From: Diplodia intermedia
Taxonomy: Eukaryota; Ascomycota; Dothideomycetes; Botryosphaeriales; Botryosphaeriaceae
NCBI GenBank assembly: GCA_021495925.1
Contig: JAKEKT010000042.1
Location: forward strand, 124,001 to 188,000
DNA length: 64,000 bases
Direction: 5' to 3'
Part shown: positions 56,538 through 64,000 of the stretch, piece after piece
Layout of the letters: the number at the start of each line of letters is the position of its first letter
How positions within the stretch are numbered: position 1 is the stretch's first letter
The notes under the pieces: generated by a model
The model's input: the letters and a program-made list of their open reading frames with translations, nothing else
What the model was told of the DNA's origin: nothing
The model's database searches: none
Position numbers and translations under genes: made by a program

Positions 56538-58511
56538 TCACTTCCTCGACGAGCCGCCGGCTTTGGGCACAAAACCCTCGACACTTTTCGCTCTCCTCGC
56601 GTCCCTCTCAACATCACTGCCATCTTCAACAACAACATTGTCGTCCCCGTAGTCCTCATCCCGCATGGCCACGCTGCCGCCGTCTTCCTCGTCGTCGTCA
56701 TCATCCTCGTGGTCCGTAACAAGTCCCGGTGCCGAATCCAAAGTGTGCGGGCTAAGCTCCATGGTGGGGGACTCCAGATTGCCACCAGCAGCACTGCTCG
56801 CCGAACTGTTGCTGTGCTGTAACCGAGGCGGGGCACCAGCAGCGGGATGCAGACCCGTGGTTGCGAGGGAGGCCGGCGCCATACCACCCCGAGCCGGTAG
56901 ACGGCTCAGGGGCGGGCCGCGAGGGGTTACGTCAGAGGGAGTCTTCTTGACGGTAGCGGTAGACTTCGGTGCGGCAACCGGAGATTGCTCGGCATCTTCA
57001 TCACTCTCTTCGGTTTCCATGTCGGTCAGATCAACCTTCGTCCGTGCAAAATCGACGAGCTTGTTCAGGTCACCGGCAAAACCTTGCTTCTGCAGCAGAG
57101 CGTTCAAAGCTGGCGTTTGCGGTGAGGGAACGAAAGACGTGCTTGGTGCTTTAGGCTTCGCATCCGGGGTCTGCACATTTTCGGAGGCGGAAGAGTCCTT
57201 CTTCGGTAATGCGCGCGGAGGAAGAGGCTTCGACTTTGTGGGAGGATTGGACTTGATAAGAGGGTGGACGAAGGGTCCGTTCAGGTTCGGTGCAGCACCG
57301 GTGGCAGGGGTCGAAGGAGTGGTTTCGCTGTTGGGCAACACGACACCCAGCTCGTTGACGTCAACCGGAATACCGCACTCGACGGCAGCCTGGTCGTGGC
57401 TCTCAAACTTCTGGTTGTGCTTGATGCGGCAGTGGTTGAGGAAGCCTTGGGTGTTGGAGAAGTTGCTATGCCGGCAGTCGGGGTGGTGGCAGAATAGGCG
57501 CACCCACTTGCCGTCGGTCGAACGCTTGTGCAGCAAGGGATCGATCTTGGGAGCCGACGGGTCGCCCAGTGCCTGGAGCTTGGATCCTGCGGACGCACGT
57601 GACGAACGTGATTTTCCAGCCATCGGAAGCTCGGCTAGACTTCCCCGAGTCGCGCGTCCTTCGGATAGGCCTGCGTGCGAGCGGCCACCGGCGTGCAAGC
57701 TCGCAACCGGCACCGAGTCGAACTTGGGATCCGGAATGAGCCACTTTGCGTAGTGGCGACTGTACGGGCCTTCCGTCACGCCCCAGGGCGCAGGCTGCTC
57801 GGGCGTCGTGAAGCCGTGCCGAGGCTGCAGCGCAGGACCCACGCCGCAACTGACGTCTGTCGACGCCGCATCCGTTCCAGGATACGGAATCAGCTGACAG
57901 CGGCGAACCTGCTCCAATGCGATCTGGCACTTGGCAAGCTCCTGCTCGATCAAACGAAGCTCGTTGTGCTTGAGCAGGATTTCCTGGTTGAAGTGCGTCT
58001 CGATCGCTTGCTGGACCGGCGTATACGCGGTCGGATCAACCTCGACCGAAGTTGCCGATGATGCCTGCCGCTCCTCCTGAGTCGTGGCACTGGGCTGCGA
58101 GCTCGGAGACGCGTTGAGCGCAGCCGCCGGGTCCGCGTCCTCCATCTTGACGTCCCGCGGCCTCACCTCCGTTCCGGGTGCAGACGCGTCGCTGGCCTTC
58201 TCCGAGCTCTTTACACGTGGCAAGGCTGCGGGTGCAGGCGCCGGAGTGGGTGCATCCAACACTGATCGATCAGGCTTCCCTATCTCAACCACAGGACGCA
58301 CCTCGCTGCCGTTCGCGTACTTCCACTTCTTCGTGACGTGCTGCGGGGCGTAAGAGGGCGGGCAAGGCTCCGGGCTGTCAGTCCGCTTCCGCTTCAGCTT
58401 GCTCAGCAGCGGGATGTCGACAACAGGGCGTTGCTTCTGGAGCTGGGCAAACTGGGCCTTGTCCATAGCGGGGTTCTCGGTGCTCCATGGTAGGCGGAAC
58501 ATCGACTGCAT
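56538..58511 (-). CDS. AHC1: ADA histone acetyltransferase complex component, AHC1-like
   Basis: AHC1 is specific to the Gcn5-containing ADA histone acetyltransferase complex and needed for its integrity in yeast. Single exon of 657 residues; the first in-frame ATG is at 58511 (MQSMFRLPWSTENP), with a second ATG three codons later. Features in order: an N-terminal SKLKRKRTDSP basic cluster; a helical segment TPVQQAIETHFNQEILLKHNELRLIEQELAKC (about 180-215, likely coiled coil); HYAKWLIPDPKFD; and an AHC1-type C2H2-like zinc finger at about 333-362, LFCHHPDCRHSNFSNTQGFLNHCRIKH, with two Cys and two His visible. The C-terminal third is Ser/Pro-rich with an acidic run (DHEDDDDDEEDGG). The open frame continues upstream of 58511 but has no ATG. 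Confidence 0.88.
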   Translation of the reverse strand: MQSMFRLPWSTENPAMDKAQFAQLQKQRPVVDIPLLSKLKRKRTDSPEPCPPSYAPQHVTKKWKYANGSEVRPVVEIGKPDRSVLDAPTPAPAPAALPRVKSSEKASDASAPGTEVRPRDVKMEDADPAAALNASPSSQPSATTQEERQASSATSVEVDPTAYTPVQQAIETHFNQEILLKHNELRLIEQELAKCQIALEQVRRCQLIPYPGTDAASTDVSCGVGPALQPRHGFTTPEQPAPWGVTEGPYSRHYAKWLIPDPKFDSVPVASLHAGGRSHAGLSEGRATRGSLAELPMAGKSRSSRASAGSKLQALGDPSAPKIDPLLHKRSTDGKWVRLFCHHPDCRHSNFSNTQGFLNHCRIKHNQKFESHDQAAVECGIPVDVNELGVVLPNSETTPSTPATGAAPNLNGPFVHPLIKSNPPTKSKPLPPRALPKKDSSASENVQTPDAKPKAPSTSFVPSPQTPALNALLQKQGFAGDLNKLVDFARTKVDLTDMETEESDEDAEQSPVAAPKSTATVKKTPSDVTPRGPPLSRLPARGGMAPASLATTGLHPAAGAPPRLQHSNSSASSAAGGNLESPTMELSPHTLDSAPGLVTDHEDDDDDEEDGGSVAMRDEDYGDDNVVVEDGSDVERDARRAKSVEGFVPKAGGSSRK

Positions 58512-60422
58512 GGCGGAGGAGGGGGTTGCGACCGTGATGCAACGGTCATCTGAATGCGTGAGGGGCGGTGGAGGGCGTAGAGGGTGGGATGGAAGGCGCG
58601 GGTGTGGTGATTGCGCGACGCGACGTTGGGTGTCGCAAAGCGGTGACGATGTCTCGGCAGCGCGCACGTTAGGGGGGGCAAGTGGGAGCTCAGATATTAA
58701 AGTTGCCGGGCGCAGATCGCCAAAGAGTGGAGAGAACAGAAGGGCCGGTTGCTGGTGCAGTGCGTGGGTGGTGGGCGGCGTGGCCAACACGGTGGGCAGG
58801 CAGGCAAGCTGCGGTCGTGCGGACGTGCTGCAGCGGCGTGGAGGACAGAGCTCCCTCAAGCAGGGCTCGGTGCGAGCTCAGATAGCGGGAGAAAACGGAA
58901 AAGCCCGGGGATTAGGGCGCAGGCGCGCAAAGGCAGCGGGACAAATAGAGCAGTCCGGCGTGCTGCAGAAGAGAAAAGGGCGTGCAGACAGGTGCGAGGG
59001 CGGAGTGCGGGTGCTTGAACGAACAGATGTCGTTGTGCTGGGGGACTGCAGCTGTGCAGGAGGGTTTGGGAGAGGAGGGATGAGAGGGCAGGCTGGAGAT
59101 TGAGGGCCAGCAGCGCCTCCTCGGGCGGCCGATGCTGGGCGGGCGGACAGGGATGCGGGCGGTAGTGCGCGGCGATGGGGCACGCCATTGGCTCAGGGGT
59201 GCCGGGGGCCAATCGCCCTGGGCGATGATGATGATGATGCCTTCGCGCCTTCTTCGAGAACACGCCGCGGAATCTGAAGCACCCGTCACCCCACGCAGAC
59301 GCGCGCTCTCTGACGCCGGCCAGCTCTGCGTGCGGCGCAGGAACGATGCGGCCGCGCAGGCACGACGCCGCAGCGCCCGTGGCTGGTGTTTGGTTTGCCC
59401 GCCTGCCCGCATTCTTTCGCGATCGGTCGGGGGTCGGGGCTCCCACCACACGTCCGCGCCGCTGCGCCCAGCGCAGCCGCAGCTCGGCGGCCATGTCATC
59501 ATAAGTGGGTCGCGATAGCTGTCATCGCCTCAGGCCCTCAAAACGCGCGTTTGCGACACCATGAAACTGAATCCCGTGGCCCCGCGGCGTCTCGCTGCGA
59601 CGCTTGATCGTTATGCCGCCGTCCGCACCGCGCAGGCATCCCACGCCCCCATCTCACACTGCTTCCGTCTCGCCGCTCAATCTCACGAAAGCTTGTCTCC
59701 AGCCCGTGCTAGGGCAGCAGCGCCCGCGCTTCTGCCCGTCCACGTCCCGCCGGAAGGGCGCTCGCTGATGCCAGCTTGACGCGCTCTCCACTCATGCCCG
59801 CTTCCATCGCTCACAACGCAGCGTTTCGCCCGTCCACCGCTCTTCCACTGCGTGCTTCGGGCCTGCTGCTCCGCCAACCTTTTTCCCTTCCTTCCCTGGG
59901 TTGTTTGCCGCCCCATCCGCATTTGTATATCCCGCAGTCCGCACGCAGCCAAGCAGCCCGACTCTCCACCATTCTAACTCCACACGCCCGCCGCCTCCGG
60001 CCTAATTAGGCCTGCCAAAATACGCCGACGTGCGGAAGGCCTGCAGTCGTGGTGCGGATCTTCCCACCCTGATGGCGCTGCCTCCGCCGTCCAATCGCAC
60101 CCTGGCCGCACGCCCGCGCCCGGCCCAGGGCGCGCTAGCTGCTAACTGATCGTCCCGTCGACGCCGGCGAGTCCGCTAACCACGCTTGCTGCTGGTGTCC
60201 TGCTTTTCCTGCGTTCCCCGTGCTGGGTATCGCTGCCGCCCCTCGTGTGCTTCCGCATCCCTCTCCATGCACCACCCACGTCTGCGGCTGCGCTGTGAAG
60301 AATCGACCCCCCGCAGATCACCAATTGCCCAATTAGCATGTCGCGCGCCAGTCAATGCTGCAGAACGGTGCCCGCGCCGCCAGCGTCAGAGGTAAATCAC
60401 TGCAATTGGCCATACAGCTATC
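58512..60422. other. Intergenic: AHC1 promoter and MLH3 3' region
   Basis: 1.9 kb, G/C-rich, with overlapping open frames on both strands up to about 230 codons and no domain in any. A GAT triplet run sits at 59224-59239. Nothing else recognised. Confidence 0.55.
59224..59239. repeat. GAT triplet microsatellite
   Basis: Short uninterrupted GAT run in noncoding sequence upstream of AHC1. Confidence 0.9.
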
Positions 60423-63400
60423 CTACAGCGAATCCGCCCCGGGTGGTCTCTGACGCCAGCGTCTAAATGCCTCCACAAACCCGCTTTTCTCATCAGGCGG
60501 CTGTCCGTCTGCCGCACCAACAGACCCTCCAGCACCAAAGACCCCCAGGCCCCCGGCCACATCACCCCCAGGGTCCATGGCGGTCTGGTCTTTCCCGCGA
60601 CGCTGCGCCGCCGCCGTCGTCCACGCCATCGACGCCGCCACGCCGCCGCTGGCTGCACCCAGCTCGACCAACGGCACCATGCTCGGCCTGCCGTGCGCGC
60701 ACTGGAACGGGAACGCGCACCCGGCGAGCCGCGCGACGAGCTCCTCGCACCCCGCCCGCGGCAGCTCGTCGTTGAACATGACGGCGCTTCTGCATGCCCG
60801 CGAGTTGAGCAGCTCCAGAATGCCCCGCGGGCACGAGCCGATCTGCGCGGGCCAGGACGACGATGAGGAATGCGGCTCCTCCGCCGTCGCCGGGGTGCCC
60901 ATCGATCCGTGGCCCGTTCCTGCGGGTTTGCTTGTGCTCCCCTTGGCTGTTCCTGCTGCGGCCGCCGCCGGTGCTCGCGTCCGCTCCTCCGCTAGCTTCC
61001 ACGCCTCGGAGCGAAGGAACGACAGTAGCAGCTTGGGATCAGCCTGGCACCGCTCGGCCACTCCTGGTGGGAGCGTCTTCACGACGAGAATGTGCCTGCT
61101 TCCTGATTTGTTGAGGTCGTATACGACGCCCCAATCGGCAAAGAAGCCCCCGTACGTCTCCAGCAGGCGTGCTTCCTGGGCCGAGACCTCAAAGTAAAGC
61201 GCGTTTGCTATGACGCTTGTCTTGATGCGTGACATGTGACTGCGGTTGGAACGGCATTCCTTTCCCTCTGCAGATGAGTTGGGTAAACACAGCTCAGCGT
61301 ACAGCTCCTCGACCCGGCAACGCTCATCGGCGGCATGCTGGTCGATTATGACGAGCAACTGCTTGTGCTGAGATGTCGCGCGTTCGTGCATTGTCCTGGC
61401 CGTTGCACTCGTCGCCTTCATGACTGCCAGAATAAACTTCCTGTCGACCTGGGCCACCACTTTGGCTGTTCTTAGTGCTTCCTTCGAAAGCTTGTATTCT
61501 CCAAGTGCAGAATATTCAGAAAATGCCTTCTTGATGTCCTCGTGGGAACAGTGCTCGCCACGGCCGTGAAGGAGACCGTTTACTTCGTTGCTAAACCGAG
61601 GCAAGCTGATTTGGGGTATAGCTGGAGCTTGTGCGCGGAAAACGGGGTTGTCCCACCCAGCCAGAAAATCCCCCAGCCATGCCCTTCCACCACCCTCACC
61701 CGGTGCGCTCGCAACTTTTCGCGACAAGCTCAGAGGTTTGTTGAACGCCGTTGAGATACTTGCCGGAGCTCTCGAAGGTTCAGACGATACGGTTTTAGAT
61801 CGGCGCCCATCTTGGTTGATAATAGTTCCCGTACGAGAATTGATCGTGTAAGTTTCTTTGCTGTGAGGGTCCGTCCACTTCATTGAAGGATCTAGTCCCG
61901 ATCCTGCAGGTGGGTTGTGATTTGTCTCTGGTGCATGTTCATCCTCAGAAATGTCCATCTCTTGCGATGGACTTGAGATCGAGGGGCGGAGTGACCCGAG
62001 GTCACCTGGCATGACAGGGTCTGCCTGAAAGAACGTGGAAGCAGTTCCACTTCGGTCTGTCGAGGCTCGGGCCGATCCGAGCTCTCTAAAAGTAGTTGGT
62101 GTAGTTTGAGGTGTAGATGCCGTTGGTAACCTCTTTGAACCCCAAATGTTCTCATAAAATGACGACTTCCCGCTCTTGATCTTGCTCCAATCACTTGATA
62201 CGTCCACATCGTCCGGCTTGTGGCCAGCAGTAGCTCTGCTTGGGTTATCGCTTGGCCTTTTCCGCTTTTGCCCTTTGAGTAGCACTGTTTCCGCCAGTTC
62301 GCTAGTGGATCCACCGTGCCGAGATTGTGACTGCAACTCATCATGTCCCTGCGATGCGGGAGTTGAAGCACGGCTTGAAACGGATTCTGGCCGACTCGCT
62401 ACCTTTCTGGGTGGACGAAGGCGTGGTCTAAAGTGGTTAACTTGAAGCCATTGAGTTATTACGGCTCGGAGCACCTCTAGGATGGAATGAAGTTGAGACT
62501 CCGAGCTGAGCACGTCGTCTTCATTCCCACTAGCATCCACGAGTCGAATGTGCAAGCAGAATTTGGGCCATCTGTCAACCCCTTTTCGCCCACCTCGGAG
62601 TTGTTGATTTGTTGGTCCATCTACTTTGTACCGCTTATCGTGTGAACGGCGTTCTTTTTCTCTCTCGTCAAGCTCATGATCGTCTTCAACAACACCAAAG
62701 CTGGAGTTGTTGAACAGGCGGTTGATCTCGTCGAAAAGCTCGTTGTGGCCTTCATCCGAGAATATCGGCTTGATGCCAACGGATAGGAACTGTGCAGATC
62801 TGCTGGGCGCAGGCATCACAGAAATGGCGCCCTTGATTGATACAGAGTGCGTGGACGCTGATGCAGGTACCCATGAACTCCACTCATCTGGTGTGGTGTA
62901 GGATGCTTGCGATAGCATAGCGATGAACGGACGAAGTGCGCCGTTTATTTTCCTCTCGTTGGGAAGCTTCTCTGCCAGCGAGACAGGTTGCTTACGATTG
63001 GCATTTAGAACTAAAGATCTGCCGCTGTCGGCATCTCGGAGACGAAAAGAGACTGGATGCTGCCAAGCTAGCAGCAGCCCTGTGACGAACTTCTTGAGAG
63101 ACTCCCACTGGCGCTCTTGCTCGCCTCGGTCTTCGAGCATGGTGGCACGCTGCTTTACACGCACCGGCATACTGCCGAATAGATCCCTTACCGTGACGCG
63201 AGTGCCATGGTCAGAAAAGCCAAGCTCCTGTTGGCGAGGAGCCGGGATCTGACGAGAGATGACTTGGGACCGGTGAAGAGTAACGGTGTTGTGTGACCGG
63301 TGAAGCCAGTGATGCGACGTGACTGTCAGAAGGGACAAGGCAGCCACCGACGCGAGAAAGGTGCCATGACGGCCATAGACTGTGTCAGAGCTGTCGTGCT

Positions 63401-63746
63401 TGGACGTACCTGGCGGACGTCAGCGTCGTGTTGCCTGCAAGCCTGCGGGAAGCCTACAGTATGGTTTCCCAAGGCCGCCTCCGTCTCTGAACTCTGAAGG
63501 CAGGATTCCAAGCCCATCGTCCTCAACGGTGCAGCCGCCACGCCGAACATCCACAGCGACCTCGATCCTGGTTGCCCCGGCATCAAGCGAGTTCTCAACA
63601 AGGCCCAGGATGGCGGTGGCGAGGCTCGTGATGGCGGTTGAAGACTTTATCTGGGCAACCACGTCCGGGGGCAGGGGCGCGATGGGCCGCTGCGAGCGCT
63701 GGGAGCGCTGGCGGTGGGTCACATCATGCGGAGGCTCTAGATTCAT
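60423..63746 (-). CDS. MLH3: DNA mismatch repair/meiotic endonuclease MLH3 (MutL homologue)
   Basis: MutL-family ATPase that pairs with Mlh1; MutL-gamma nicks DNA in mismatch repair and resolves meiotic joint molecules into crossovers. Model, minus strand: exon 1 63746-63458, intron 63457-63410 (48 bp, CGCTGAC branch site), exon 2 63409-60423; 1091 residues. GHKL ATPase motifs: LVENSLDAGAT (I), EDDGLGI (II) and GRHGTFLASVAALS (III); splicing rebuilds LGKPYCTSKH. The transducer domain includes GTRVTVRDLFGSMPVR. A long, poorly conserved linker carries nuclear-type basic runs (KGQKRKRPSD). The C-terminal endonuclease motif DQHAADERCRVEEL begins at residue 786. ACRSAVMFND, CAHGRPSMVPL and FVEAFRRWRQ complete the metal-binding and dimerisation region. 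Ala/Gly/Ser-rich inserts split the C-terminal domain. Confidence 0.95.
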
Positions 63747-64000
63747 AGAGACCAGGGTGCATCAGGGCTCGTTTGCTTCGGCTCGGAGGATCCAGAATGC
63801 TCTCCCGCATGCGGCTGCCACACAGAGACGCAGGGCGGAGCAGCGGAGAAGCGGCGGGAACAGATGGCGGAGCGAGTCGTGCGCGGCTTGGTGACGAATG
63901 AGCGGCGCACAGCGCGAACAGGCCCGAGGCGAAGAGGTGCCGAATGGGCGAGGGCGCAAGCGCAGAGGTACGTAACCACGCACGCTTTGGGTGGCTGGCA
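63747..64000. other. Upstream of MLH3, window edge
   Basis: 254 bp holding the MLH3 promoter. A minus-strand open frame reaches the window edge without a recognisable motif, so no partial gene is called. Confidence 0.5.

Noticed and set aside
58399..59103. Plus-strand ORF of 234 codons
   Set aside because: Overlaps the AHC1 start and promoter; Arg/Gly-rich, no domain.

Overview
The window looks like nuclear DNA of a filamentous ascomycete (Pezizomycotina; the gene set would fit a Dothideomycete, but I cannot prove the class). Evidence: protein genes interrupted by short introns (about 48 to 380 bp, mostly 50 to 130) with GT..AG ends and CTAAC/CTGAC-like branch sites, strong G/C preference at third codon positions, and protein families such as CHL4, AHC1, nuclear Dot5 peroxiredoxin and RhoGAP proteins of fungal type. 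I assembled 16 gene models from the reading frames and splice sites; 14 match families I recognise. One conserved-looking gene (88-1068) and one small membrane-protein gene (31277-31830) have no assigned function. No rRNA, tRNA, CRISPR array or intact transposon was seen.

Layout. 0-5.5 kb: an uncharacterised helix-hairpin-helix-like protein (-), the kinetochore protein CHL4/CENP-N (-), and a MetR/Cys-3-like bZIP regulator (+). 7.4-12.2 kb: a TauD/TfdA Fe(II)/2-oxoglutarate dioxygenase (-) diverging from an anion:cation-symporter-family MFS transporter (+). Next to a sulfur-type bZIP, this reads as a possible sulfonate or organosulfur scavenging group. 14-25 kb is a dense housekeeping block: complex I PSST subunit (-), TRAPPC2L/Tca17 (+), mitochondrial PP2C phosphatase Ptc5-like (-), TCF25/Rqc1 (+) and a BCH/CRAL-TRIO plus RhoGAP protein (+). 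Two of these pairs share short divergent promoters.

25-34.7 kb is sparse, with a type II membrane protein carrying a fucose-lectin-like propeller (-) and the small membrane protein (+). 34.7-39 kb has an AAAP amino-acid permease (-) diverging from a nuclear Dot5/BCP-type peroxiredoxin (+). 39-46 kb and 47.7-56.5 kb are gene-poor and flank a repeat-rich secreted cell-wall protein (-). 56.5-63.8 kb holds AHC1 (ADA histone acetyltransferase complex, -) and the mismatch-repair/meiotic endonuclease MLH3 (-).

The points most worth a second look are the bZIP-dioxygenase-transporter group; the peroxiredoxin intron, which splits the catalytic cysteine codon yet stays open in frame when retained; the uncharacterised HhH-like protein; and the in-gene duplication in the cell-wall protein. 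Splice sites were inferred by eye, so exon borders should be read as models.
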